13,654 bases of DNA from the NCBI RefSeq assembly GCF_000717025.1, contig NZ_JNXG01000033.1:1-13654 (forward strand), given 5' to 3'. The notes under the pieces were generated by a model, which saw nothing but the letters and a program-made list of their open reading frames with translations, was not told the origin of the DNA and ran no database searches. The position numbers and the translations under genes were made by a program. The DNA comes from Streptomyces atroolivaceus. GTDB lineage: Bacteria > Actinomycetota > Actinomycetes > Streptomycetales > Streptomycetaceae. Positions 1 through 6,511 of this stretch are shown piece by piece (position 1 is the first letter of the stretch; each line of letters begins with the position of its first letter).

Positions 1-1
1 G

Positions 2-552
2 TTCCTCATCGCGGTTCCGACCGGTGTGAAGTTCTTCAACTGGATCGGCACGATGTGGAAGGGGTCGTTGTCCTTCGAGACACCGATGCTCTGGTCGGTG
101 GGCTTCCTGGTCACCTTCCTCTTCGGTGGTCTGACCGGCGTGATCCTGGCCTCGCCGCCGCTGGACTTCCACGTCTCCGACTCGTACTTCGTCGTCGCGC
201 ACTTCCACTACGTCGTCTTCGGCACCGTGGTCTTCGCGATGTTCGCCGGATTCCACTTCTGGTGGCCGAAGTCTTCGTGCTCGGGCTGTCGATGCTTCCG
301 TTCCTGTACAACGTGTGGAAGACCGCCAAATACGGCAAGAAGATCGAGGTCGACGACCCGTGGGGCTACGGCCGTTCGCTCGAATGGGCGACGTCCTGCC
401 CGCCCCCGCGCCACAACTTCCTGGCACTTCCCCGGATCCGCTCCGAGTCTCCGGCGTTCGACCTGCACTATCCGGCGATCCGTGCCCTCGAGGAGACGAC
501 GAACCGACCTCAAGAATCCGTCACGGTCGCTCCTGGGGACAAGCAGGAATAG
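2..552 (+). pseudogene. ctaD: Cytochrome c oxidase subunit I (CtaD) remnant with internal deletion and frameshift; 5' part outside the window
   Basis: CtaD is the catalytic haem-copper subunit of the aa3-type terminal oxidase in the membrane. Reading from base 2, the translation is clearly CtaD: it includes [19 protein letters not shown] and the [11 protein letters not shown] helix, whose two histidines are the haem a and haem a3 ligands. At about 269-273, right after FHFWWPK, the match jumps to the next frame and resumes at [20 protein letters not shown], then runs to a normal C-terminus ending at the stop at 550-552 (landmarks [19 protein letters not shown] and [14 protein letters not shown]). 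From memory of Streptomyces CtaD, about 60 residues spanning a late transmembrane helix are missing, and the missing length is not a multiple of three. The copy therefore cannot make a normal oxidase. It is probably a second, dispensable ctaD; the housekeeping copy should lie elsewhere. An assembly error is the main alternative. Confidence 0.88.
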
Positions 553-587
553 AGCCCGGGGCGACGGCTCGACGAGAGGAGGATTGC

Positions 588-929
588 ATGAAGCCGGACA
601 AGGAGAGCGCCCGCGGCCTGGCTCAGGTGGAGGGCTATCTGCTCCTGAACGCCGAGGTCGAGGAGGCCCGCAGACATGCCCGCCGCTTCACCGAAGCGCT
701 GCCCTGGCTCACCACCGCCCAGCGTGCGGACGTCGAGCGTGTCTATGTGGCGGACAGGATGGAGGTCTGCCGGGAGACGCTCACCAGGATCACCGGCCGT
801 GCCATGGAACTCCGGGGCGAGTACACCGCTCGCTACGACCAGCTCAGGGCACGTTGCGTTGCGGTGTCCGTCCTGGCCGCCGGGGTGCTGGGCGGCACCT
901 GCGCAGCCCTGACACTGATCAGCCGTTGA
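588..929 (+). CDS. Small single-pass membrane protein, unknown function
   Basis: This 113-residue protein starts at ATG 588 behind a good purine-rich ribosome site (GAGAGGAGG, about 5-8 bases upstream). Residues 1-87 are charged and helical, with several E/R-rich stretches, an [14 protein letters not shown] segment near 32-45, and no signal peptide. Residues 89-110 ([21 protein letters not shown]) form one clear hydrophobic helix followed by only three residues, so the protein looks tail-anchored with its N-terminus in the cytoplasm. It begins 36 bases after the stop of the ctaD remnant on the same strand and was probably cotranscribed with it, which hints at a past link to the oxidase. I recall similar small proteins being labelled 'cytochrome c oxidase subunit I' in Streptomyces genomes, apparently by position only; nothing in the sequence is oxidase-like. 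Function is unknown. Confidence 0.8.
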   Translation: MKPDKESARGLAQVEGYLLLNAEVEEARRHARRFTEALPWLTTAQRADVERVYVADRMEVCRETLTRITGRAMELRGEYTARYDQLRARCVAVSVLAAGVLGGTCAALTLISR

Positions 930-935
930 GCCCGG

Positions 936-978
936 CCTCGGGTGTCAGGGCCCTCGACCAGCACCTGAGCACCCGAGG
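936..978. terminator. Hairpin between convergent genes, probable two-sided terminator
   Basis: CCTCGGGTG (936-944) and CACCCGAGG (970-978) form a perfect 9-bp stem around a 25-base loop. It fills the 49-base gap between the small membrane protein stop (929) and the VOC gene stop (979) and can fold in RNA from either strand. There is no T-run, which is usual for Streptomyces terminators. Confidence 0.6.
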
Positions 979-1356
979 TCAGTGGCGTACGAGACGGAAC
1001 GGACGGCCGGCCGGATCCGCGAACACGCGCCAGCCGCGCGCGTCGGTTCCCCCGTCCAGCACGGTCGCACCGAGCGCGAGCACCTGCTCCTGGGCACGGT
1101 TCAGATCGCGGACACCGAAGTCCAGGCGGAACTGCTGCGGGCGGGCCGGGTCCGGCCACGCCGGCGGCGAGAACTCCTCGACCCGCTGGAAGCAGAGCAC
1201 GAGCCCGGCCTGAGTGTGTACCGTCGCCCAGTCCTCGCCCGGAGCCCACCGCTTGTCGGGCCGGTCGGCCTCATCTCCGAGCACGGCCGCGTAGAACTCG
1301 GCCAGCCGCGCCGGGTCGGGGCAGTCGAGCACCACACACTGCGGATCAGCGATCAT
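979..1356 (-). CDS. VOC (glyoxalase/bleomycin resistance) family protein
   Basis: A 125-residue protein of the vicinal oxygen chelate fold. The N-terminal half reads [20 protein letters not shown], the usual opening of these small Streptomyces proteins, and the C-terminal half ends in the typical [17 protein letters not shown] single-domain protein of this size normally dimerises to form metal and substrate sites; the substrate cannot be told from sequence. I chose ATG 1356, which has an AGGG about 8 bases upstream. An in-frame GTG at 1365 would add three residues but has no properly spaced ribosome site. The gene begins 24 bases after the stop of the FUSC transporter gene on the same strand, so the two probably form an operon. 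That makes a role in handling or modifying a small toxic compound plausible, but this is inference. Confidence 0.85.
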   Translation of the reverse strand: MIADPQCVVLDCPDPARLAEFYAAVLGDEADRPDKRWAPGEDWATVHTQAGLVLCFQRVEEFSPPAWPDPARPQQFRLDFGVRDLNRAQEQVLALGATVLDGGTDARGWRVFADPAGRPFRLVRH

Positions 1357-1380
1357 GCGCCGCACCCTGGAAGCGGGCGC

Positions 1381-3213
1381 TCACCGCGAGGGGACCGCCC
1401 AGGCCCGCTCCAGCTCGGAGAGATGCGCTGCGAGCAGTTCGGCATGCGACGGGGGGAGCCCGCCGGCCGGGTGATCCAACTGCACCGCACATGCCGTGGT
1501 GGTGTCGATGAGCCGCTCCACCGCACCTGCCACACCCTCGGATCCGGCGGAGTGCCTGGCCACCGTGGGGAGTTCGGCCGCCGACAGGTCGATCGCCGTA
1601 CGGGCCACCGCCAGCGACCGGTAGGCGTCGCGGCGAAGCGCCCCTCTGCCCGTGCGGTCCTCCGGGGAGTCCAGGACATGGCTCAGATAGCGGTGCGCCG
1701 CCCCCACCGCCGTGTCGAGAGCGGCCCGTACGCTGTGACCCCGCCGACCCGGCAGCGGGAGGTGCCCGACGATCAGCACCGTCGTGCAGGCGAGGAGGGA
1801 CTCCACCACCCGCCGCAGGGAGGCGGGCGGTTCACCGCCCAGCAGGACCAGCGAGAGTACGAGCGTGGTGACCACCGCCGTCTGCACAGCGAAGTGACGA
1901 GTGGCGACCGGAATAAGGGCACCGCAGAGCGCCACGGCCGCGACCAGCGGAAACGGCCCGGACACCAGCATGGCGAGCACGCCGAAGACCGCGGCGCCCG
2001 TGACCGTACCCACGGCCCGGCACGCCACCCGTGAGGCCAGTGGCCCGAGATCGGGCTTGACGAGGAACACGGTGGTGGCGGGCATCCAGTACCAGTGGTC
2101 GTGATGCAGCCACTGCGCCACGACCGTACTCGTCACGCAGCACACCGCGACCCGAAGACCGTACTCGCGACCCGCGGCGCTCCACGCCCGGCCGGGCACG
2201 GAGAGGGACGAGCTTCCGTCCCGCCGGCCGGGCGGTGCCCAGGGGGGTCGGTCGAAGACCGCCGCCGCCCGCAGCAGGGCGTCGTCCAGTGCCCGCAGTC
2301 CGGCGTCCGTCCGGGCCGGGGCCGGCAGCGGTCCGCAGGGCGCGCCCGTCCGCACAGAGGCCGCAAGCAGGCGGGGCCCTTCCACGGCCCTGCCGGGCAG
2401 TCGGACTCCGGCCCAGGCCAGCGCGGTGGCGGCCTCGGCCAGAGGGAGTGCCGCCGCGTACTGGGCGTGCAGTCGACGCTCTGCCCCGGAGCTCGAGTAG
2501 CGCCGCAGGCGAGGGCCGGACAGAGCATCCTGCGCCTGGTCGAGCGCGGCGCTCAGCGCTGCGCGCCCCGGGCGGGCCTGCGGGCTGCCGACGGCCCGCA
2601 GCAGGCCGGCCACGGCCTCGTACACCGCGGCGACCGCCTCCCGCTCCCCGTCGAGCCGGTACGGGCCGCTGCCGAGCCGGCCCGGCGACGGGAGGACCAG
2701 CCGCAGCACGAGGAGCCACACCGCACCGGCCAGGAAGAGCAGTGCGCGCAGCGGGCCGGGCTCCGGCAGGGGCATGCCGGCCCCGATCACGAACGCGACC
2801 AGTACCTGTGTGCCGCACGCGGACGCGACGGGCCCCGTCGAACTGACCGCTCCCGCCACCAGACCCATGAGCCCGAACACGAGCGGCAGGACGATCAGCG
2901 ACCGCCCGCCGCCCACCGCCGCCGCGAGCATCGTCCCGCCCAGCAGTCCGGCCGAGCCCGCCAGAGCGGGCAGCCCCAGCCGGGCCACCGAGGCGCGGCG
3001 GCTCCCGGGCCGGTCGTTGATGCCGGCCAGCATCGCGCCCAGAGCGGCGGGGACTCCGGCGGTCGGCTGCCCGGCGATCACCGACACGAGCAACGGCACG
3101 GAGGCAAGCGCCCCGCGCAGTACAGCGCTCCACGGAACCGGTCCGCGCTGGGCGCGCAGCGCATGGGCGAGCCAAGGGGGGAGCCGAGTGGCAGGTGGAG
3201 AATGCGGGGGCAC
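1381..3213 (-). CDS. FUSC-type (fusaric acid resistance / aromatic acid exporter-like) integral membrane protein
   Basis: A 610-residue membrane protein with the two-block layout of the FUSC/YccS group. An N-terminal hydrophobic bundle (about residues 28-172) is followed by a mostly soluble, Arg/Ala-rich middle (about 180-340). A second bundle (about 350-485) opens with the diagnostic DHWYWMPATTVFLVKPDLG, and a helical cytoplasmic tail follows. Known relatives export aromatic acids such as fusaric or p-hydroxybenzoic acid, but substrate cannot be assigned here. The start is GTG 3213, preceded by ACAGGAG with about 6 bases of spacing. No periplasmic adaptor gene is adjacent, as expected in a Gram-positive. 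It is followed after 24 bases by the VOC gene, probably its operon partner. The 137 bases upstream, between it and the sigma-CAP stop, should hold its promoter. Confidence 0.9.
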   Translation of the reverse strand: MPPHSPPATRLPPWLAHALRAQRGPVPWSAVLRGALASVPLLVSVIAGQPTAGVPAALGAMLAGINDRPGSRRASVARLGLPALAGSAGLLGGTMLAAAVGGGRSLIVLPLVFGLMGLVAGAVSSTGPVASACGTQVLVAFVIGAGMPLPEPGPLRALLFLAGAVWLLVLRLVLPSPGRLGSGPYRLDGEREAVAAVYEAVAGLLRAVGSPQARPGRAALSAALDQAQDALSGPRLRRYSSSGAERRLHAQYAAALPLAEAATALAWAGVRLPGRAVEGPRLLAASVRTGAPCGPLPAPARTDAGLRALDDALLRAAAVFDRPPWAPPGRRDGSSSLSVPGRAWSAAGREYGLRVAVCCVTSTVVAQWLHHDHWYWMPATTVFLVKPDLGPLASRVACRAVGTVTGAAVFGVLAMLVSGPFPLVAAVALCGALIPVATRHFAVQTAVVTTLVLSLVLLGGEPPASLRRVVESLLACTTVLIVGHLPLPGRRGHSVRAALDTAVGAAHRYLSHVLDSPEDRTGRGALRRDAYRSLAVARTAIDLSAAELPTVARHSAGSEGVAGAVERLIDTTTACAVQLDHPAGGLPPSHAELLAAHLSELERAWAVPSR

Positions 3214-3279
3214 CTTGCTCCTGTCCGCGGGAGGAAAACGTCTGTCGCCGGCGGACGCCTTCGGCCTGGGCTCAGCCCC

Positions 3280-3285
3280 AGCCTA
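3280..3285 (-). promoter_or_regulatory. Possible -10 box for the FUSC gene
   Basis: On the minus strand this reads TAGGCT, fitting the Streptomyces -10 pattern TAnnnT, 66 bases before the GTG start at 3213. I do not see a convincing -35 box 16-18 bases upstream, so the call is weak. An imperfect inverted repeat (CTGGG / CCCAG) lies just downstream, in what would be the 5' leader. Confidence 0.2.
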
Positions 3286-3340
3286 GGTTCCCTGTGTGGA
3301 GTACGAGCTACCTGCACGTTTCGGCAGTGTGACGGTGATC

Positions 3341-3354
3341 CTGACCGCGGTCAG
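3341..3354. repeat. 14-bp perfect palindrome at the end of the sigma-CAP gene
   Basis: CTGACCGCGGTCAG is fully self-complementary and overlaps the stop codon of the sigma-CAP gene (3351-3353). With no loop it is a poor terminator and looks more like a protein-binding dyad. Its 12-bp core TGACCGCGGTCA recurs at 10967-10978. Confidence 0.5.
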
Positions 3355-4946
3355 AGGGCGGTGGCGAAGTTCTGGGTCCACACAGGGCCGTCGGACGAGT
3401 CCTCCTTTCCGACCCCGATCTCCTTGAAAGCGCAGTTGAGGATGTTCGCCCGGTGGCCTTCACTGTTCATCCAGGACTCCATCACCGCCGAAGCGGTCCG
3501 CTGGCCCTTCGCGATGTTCTCGCCGTACGTGCTCCACCGGTACCCGGCGGCGGTGATGCGCGCGCCGGGGTCCGTGCCGTCCGGCGACGTGTGGGAGAAG
3601 TAGTCCCGCGCCGCCATGTCCGCCGAGTGACGCGATGCGGCCTTCGCGAGCAGGCCGTCGCCGCTCACCGGCCCGCAGCCCTCCTTGGCTCGCTCGGTGT
3701 TGACCAGGGCGATCACTTCCTCGGTCGCCGAGGGTGCTGCCGGGGCCTCCGGTGGCGGGGCCGGCTCGGAGGACGGTGCGGGCGGGCTCGGCCGCTTCTC
3801 GGGCGGGGCGGCCTTCCGGCTTGCCGACGCGGACGGGGACGGGGACGCGGTCACGGACGGCGAGGGAGAGGCCGAAGAGGGGGAGGGAGAGGGTGAAGAA
3901 GAAGGTGAGACCGACGGGGACGGTGACGTGGTCACCGGGGTCGACGGACCGGTGAGCGGAGCGACCGCGGTCGCGGCGTCCTCGCCCGGTTCGTCCGTGT
4001 ACAGGTGTACGGCGGTCCCGCCCCCTCCCAGCACCGCGACCGCCGCCAGACCGGCGACGACCGTGGTGCGGCGCCGGCGCCGGAGGCCGTCCCGCCGGCG
4101 CTCGGCACGTCCGGGGCCGGACACCGCGGCCGCGGTGCTCTGGACCGCCGTCGGCAGGAAATCCGTCGCCGCACCGCCGGCGGCCGCTGCCACGGGGACC
4201 AGAGCCAGCCCCACCAGCAGGCCCTCCGCCGGTACCAGGCCCGACCGGTGCCCCGCACAGACCGTGCACTCACGCGCGTGACGCGCCAGACGCTTGCGCC
4301 ACAGGGCGGACGGCGCCCCGTCCCACATCACCGTCAGGTCCTCGAGCAGGACGCATCGCGGGTCCGCGGCCAGGGCGCGTACCACCACCCGGGAAGCCTC
4401 CAGCCGCTCCTTCATCCGCTGGACGCGCACCGCCGTGTGCTGCGGGGACAGGTCGAGGGCGCTCGCGACTTCGGCCCGGGACAGCTCGCCCGCCGTCTCC
4501 AGCCACCAGAGCGACACCAGCTCACGGTCCTCGTCGTCCAGCCACCGCGTGGCCTCGGCCGCCTCTCGGCGCTGGCCGGTCAGGCCGAGCCGGACGATCG
4601 TCAGCTCCACGAAGTCGGCGGCCGGATCGACGACGTCGTACGCGTCCTCCATACGGTCCGCGGTCACCTCGCCGGCACTGCGCTCGCGCCAGTGCCCGCG
4701 TATCTCGTTCATGGTGATGGCCACGAACCAGGACCGGAAACTCTTCGGGGTGCGCAGTGAGGGCAGGCCGCGCAGCATACGCAGCACACTGTCCTGGACC
4801 ACGTCGTCCACATCGGCGTGGCCGTTCAGGGCACGGCCGACGATGTTGTAGACCAGCGGCAGGTAGGACGCCACGAGCCGGTCCTGCGCCTCGGGGTCGC
4901 CCTTCTGCGCGGCCTTGATCAACGCCGTCTCGCGTGTCTCGCCCAT
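3351..4946 (-). CDS. ECF-type sigma factor fused to a zinc-motif segment, a transmembrane helix and an extracellular CAP (SCP/PR-1-like) domain
   Basis: A 531-residue protein. Residues 8-90 are sigma-70 region 2 (KAAQKGDPEAQDRLVASYLP, then DVDDVVQDSVLRML). Residues 131-184 are region 4 with its helix-turn-helix (ELSRAEVASALDLSPQHTAV). Residues 223-230 read HARECTVC, an H-x3-C-x2-C motif like that of zinc-binding anti-sigma domains. A hydrophobic stretch lies at 243-260. An RRRRR cluster precedes a clear membrane helix at 294-310. A Ser/Pro repeat linker (about 335-400) leads to a CAP domain at 407-531 with HSADMA, GENIAKG and SEGHRANIL motifs and two cysteines (C424, C505) that could form a disulfide. 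It probably binds promoters inside the cell while its CAP domain faces outside. I chose ATG 4946 because region 2 begins a few residues later; the open frame to 5102 lacks sigma features. ECF groups with C-terminal membrane extensions are known in Actinobacteria. Ligand and target genes are unknown. Confidence 0.9.
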   Translation of the reverse strand: MGETRETALIKAAQKGDPEAQDRLVASYLPLVYNIVGRALNGHADVDDVVQDSVLRMLRGLPSLRTPKSFRSWFVAITMNEIRGHWRERSAGEVTADRMEDAYDVVDPAADFVELTIVRLGLTGQRREAAEATRWLDDEDRELVSLWWLETAGELSRAEVASALDLSPQHTAVRVQRMKERLEASRVVVRALAADPRCVLLEDLTVMWDGAPSALWRKRLARHARECTVCAGHRSGLVPAEGLLVGLALVPVAAAAGGAATDFLPTAVQSTAAAVSGPGRAERRRDGLRRRRRTTVVAGLAAVAVLGGGGTAVHLYTDEPGEDAATAVAPLTGPSTPVTTSPSPSVSPSSSPSPSPSSASPSPSVTASPSPSASASRKAAPPEKRPSPPAPSSEPAPPPEAPAAPSATEEVIALVNTERAKEGCGPVSGDGLLAKAASRHSADMAARDYFSHTSPDGTDPGARITAAGYRWSTYGENIAKGQRTASAVMESWMNSEGHRANILNCAFKEIGVGKEDSSDGPVWTQNFATAL

Positions 4947-5050
4947 GCTGTGCTCACTCTTCCGGGGTCCTGTTCCGTCACTTCCCACACTCGGGAGACG
5001 TTGTGCGGCGGGGACGATAACAGGAATCCGGCCGTGTGCTCGAGATTCGC

Positions 5051-5064
5051 GTACGGATCCGTAC
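5051..5064. promoter_or_regulatory. 14-bp palindrome upstream of the sigma-CAP gene, possible operator
   Basis: GTACGGATCCGTAC is a perfect palindrome 105 bases upstream of the sigma-CAP start and 8 bases from the hairpin at 5072-5114, which also contains GGATCC in both arms. It lies where a promoter or operator for the sigma-CAP gene would be expected. No function is shown by sequence alone. Confidence 0.35.
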
Positions 5065-5071
5065 ATACCGA

Positions 5072-5114
5072 ACGCCGGATCCGGTGACGGCGGGGCGGTC
5101 ACCGGATCCGGCGT
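5072..5114 (-). terminator. Perfect 17-bp hairpin, probable terminator of the antitoxin-like gene
   Basis: The arms ACGCCGGATCCGGTGAC (5072-5088) and GTCACCGGATCCGGCGT (5098-5114) are exactly complementary around a 9-base loop. The hairpin begins 45 bases after the stop of the minus-strand antitoxin-like gene and precedes the sigma-CAP gene, so it should separate their transcripts. It lacks a T-run. Confidence 0.75.
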
Positions 5115-5158
5115 CCGGACGGGAGTCGGACGACGGGCGACGTGGCTGAGCGATGTGA

Positions 5159-5353
5159 TCAGGCGCGGGGCGGGTTGTCCGGATCGCGGTCCGAGCCGAA
5201 CTGCTGCTTGAGCCTGTCCTGGCCGGTGTCGACATGCTTGCTGTGCTTGCCCTGGGTCCGGTCGTCGATCATGTCTCCGGTCCTGTCGACACCCTTTCCT
5301 GCCTGGTCCTCGTGGCCCTTAAGCATCTTCTTGATCTTGTCCAACGCGGACAT
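5159..5353 (-). CDS. MT0933-like (Rv0909-type) antitoxin family protein
   Basis: A 64-residue, highly charged protein. It opens MSALDKIKKMLKGHEDQAGK and contains the family pattern KGVDRTGDMIDDRTQGKHS followed by KHVDTGQDRLKQQF, a layout I recognise from the MT0933/Rv0909 family. In Mycobacterium tuberculosis the Rv0909 antitoxin is paired with the Rv0910 toxin. The start ATG 5353 follows a strong GAGGAGG site about 8 bases upstream. No toxin-like gene lies on either side: the leftward neighbour is the sigma-CAP gene and the rightward one is a methyltransferase on the other strand. It is therefore either an orphan or not a toxin partner at all. Many Streptomyces carry stand-alone members, so the antitoxin name should be taken as a family label. 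A strong hairpin follows its stop. Confidence 0.82.
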   Translation of the reverse strand: MSALDKIKKMLKGHEDQAGKGVDRTGDMIDDRTQGKHSKHVDTGQDRLKQQFGSDRDPDNPPRA

Positions 5354-5512
5354 GGCGGATCCTCCTCGCCTCGGCTTCCCCCACCCATCCAGAGTCCCCG
5401 CACATCGCCGGGCCCGCATCCGCGAGCGCGGCCGCACGGTCCGGAAGGGCGTCCGACGTGTGAAGGGCTCCAGGGTGGGCAGATACCGGATTACCAGCAG
5501 GAGGTGATGGCC

Positions 5513-5608
5513 GTGGGCCGCATCCAGATCGTCCGCCGTCCGCAGCCCCCCACGGGGCCGCCCCCGCTGGACCTGCGAACACCGTCCGGACGACCCCTCC
5601 CGTACTGA
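5513..5608 (+). CDS. Possible 31-residue Pro/Arg-rich small protein or leader peptide
   Basis: GTG 5513 sits 8 bases after a perfect AGGAGG (5499-5504), the best-placed ribosome site in this stretch. ATG 5507 is in the same frame but only 2 bases from it. The product would have 31 residues, begin (M)GRIQIVRRPQPP, and be rich in proline and arginine, with no recognised family. Only four bases separate the TGA stop (5606-5608) from a perfect 9-bp hairpin. The methyltransferase starts 62 bases further on. The ribosome site and adjoining hairpin argue for a real unit, either a small gene of its own or a leader peptide with an attenuator. Short length and lack of a known family keep confidence low. 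Confidence 0.35.
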   Translation: MGRIQIVRRPQPPTGPPPLDLRTPSGRPLPY

Positions 5609-5612
5609 GCCC

Positions 5613-5642
5613 CGGAGCCGGGACCGGACTGCACCGGCTCCG
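5613..5642 (+). terminator. Hairpin between the small ORF and the methyltransferase gene
   Basis: CGGAGCCGG (5613-5621) and CCGGCTCCG (5634-5642) form a perfect 9-bp stem with a 12-base loop, directly after the small ORF stop and 28 bases before the methyltransferase start. It could be a simple terminator or, if a promoter lies upstream, an attenuator. There is no T-run. Confidence 0.5.
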
Positions 5643-5670
5643 TCATCAGGCGGGTGTGTGAGGCCTCGAC

Positions 5671-6477
5671 ATGAGCGATCACCGACAGCCACCGGCCCGC
5701 CGGCTCATGACGGATGTGCCGCACTCGGCACGTGTCTGGAACTACCTCCTCGGAGGCAAGGACAACTACCCCGCCGACGCCGAGGCGGGCGAGATGATCC
5801 TCAGAGCCTTCCCGGACATCGCGGGCATCGCTCGCGACCAGCGGGCCTTCCTCGCCCGCGCGGTCAGCTTCCTGACCGGGGAGGGAGGGATCCGGCAGTT
5901 CCTCGACATCGGAACGGGCCTGCCCACGGCCAACAACACGCACGAGGTCGCGCAGTGGAGGGCCCCGGAGTCCCGGATCGTGTACGTCGACAACGACCCG
6001 CTCGTGCTGACGCACGCCCGCGCGCTGCTGACCAGCACTCCGGAGGGAGCGTGCGCGTACGTCGAAGCGGATGTGCGCGACACGGACCGCGTCCTCGAGG
6101 AGGCCGCCCGCACCCTCGATCTCCACCGTCCTGTCGGCCTGACACTGCTCGGAATCATGGGACAGCTGGCCGACGACGAGGACCCGTGGGCCCTGGTGAG
6201 CCGTCTGATGGCGGCGCTTCCGTCCGGAAGCCACCTCGCCCTCGCGGACGGCACGGACACCAGCGAGACGCTGACCCGCGCGATCGAGGCGTACAACGCG
6301 CACTCCGCGAATTCGTACTACCTGCGCAGCCCTGACCGGATCGCCGCGTTCTTCGACGGGCTGGAACTGGTCGAGCCCGGCATCATCAGGACCGCGGACT
6401 GGCGTCCGGATCCCGGCCTGAGCGGACAGGACGTACCGTCGAGCCATGTGATCAGCGGCGTGGGACGCAAGCCCTGA
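5671..6477 (+). CDS. SAM-dependent methyltransferase, DUF574 / Methyltransf_19 family
   Basis: A 268-residue protein matching the actinobacterial S-adenosylmethionine methyltransferase family once called DUF574. Landmarks are SARVWNYLLGGKDNYPADAE (residues 19-38), the glycine-rich SAM loop FLDIGTGLPTANN (77-89), the acidic strand VYVDNDPLV (about 103-111), and the C-terminal SSHVISGVGRK. Family members are abundant in Streptomyces and mostly uncharacterised, so the substrate is unknown. ATG 5671 has only a weak ribosome site (GAGG, about 7 bases upstream), but the family motif begins close to it, and a second in-frame ATG at 5707 is also possible. The gene is complete. The next gene, alditol oxidase, starts 34 bases downstream on the same strand, so the two may share a transcript, although no metabolic link is evident. 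Confidence 0.92.
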   Translation: MSDHRQPPARRLMTDVPHSARVWNYLLGGKDNYPADAEAGEMILRAFPDIAGIARDQRAFLARAVSFLTGEGGIRQFLDIGTGLPTANNTHEVAQWRAPESRIVYVDNDPLVLTHARALLTSTPEGACAYVEADVRDTDRVLEEAARTLDLHRPVGLTLLGIMGQLADDEDPWALVSRLMAALPSGSHLALADGTDTSETLTRAIEAYNAHSANSYYLRSPDRIAAFFDGLELVEPGIIRTADWRPDPGLSGQDVPSSHVISGVGRKP

Positions 6478-6511
6478 GCCCGCGGACCGGCGCAGCGTAA
6501 GCTCCGGAGGC

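Noticed and set aside
272..1213. Open frame continuing the 5' ctaD frame past the deletion for over 300 residues
   Set aside because: It has no family features, crosses the ctaD stop and the small membrane protein gene in another frame, and is a GC-rich shadow.
1832..3175. 447-residue open frame on the minus strand within the FUSC gene
   Set aside because: It is Arg/Gly/Ala-rich out-of-frame sequence overlapping a clear FUSC protein.
2095..3603. 502-residue open frame on the plus strand
   Set aside because: It is antisense to the FUSC and sigma-CAP genes, with no recognisable domain and composition typical of shadow frames.
3835..3950. Purine-rich low-complexity tract as a DNA repeat or regulatory element
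   Set aside because: It is explained by the Ser/Pro repeat linker coded on the opposite strand.
4947..5102. 52-residue N-terminal extension of the sigma-CAP protein
   Set aside because: It has no sigma-like sequence, runs through the hairpin and palindrome region, and the region 2 match fits a start at 4946.
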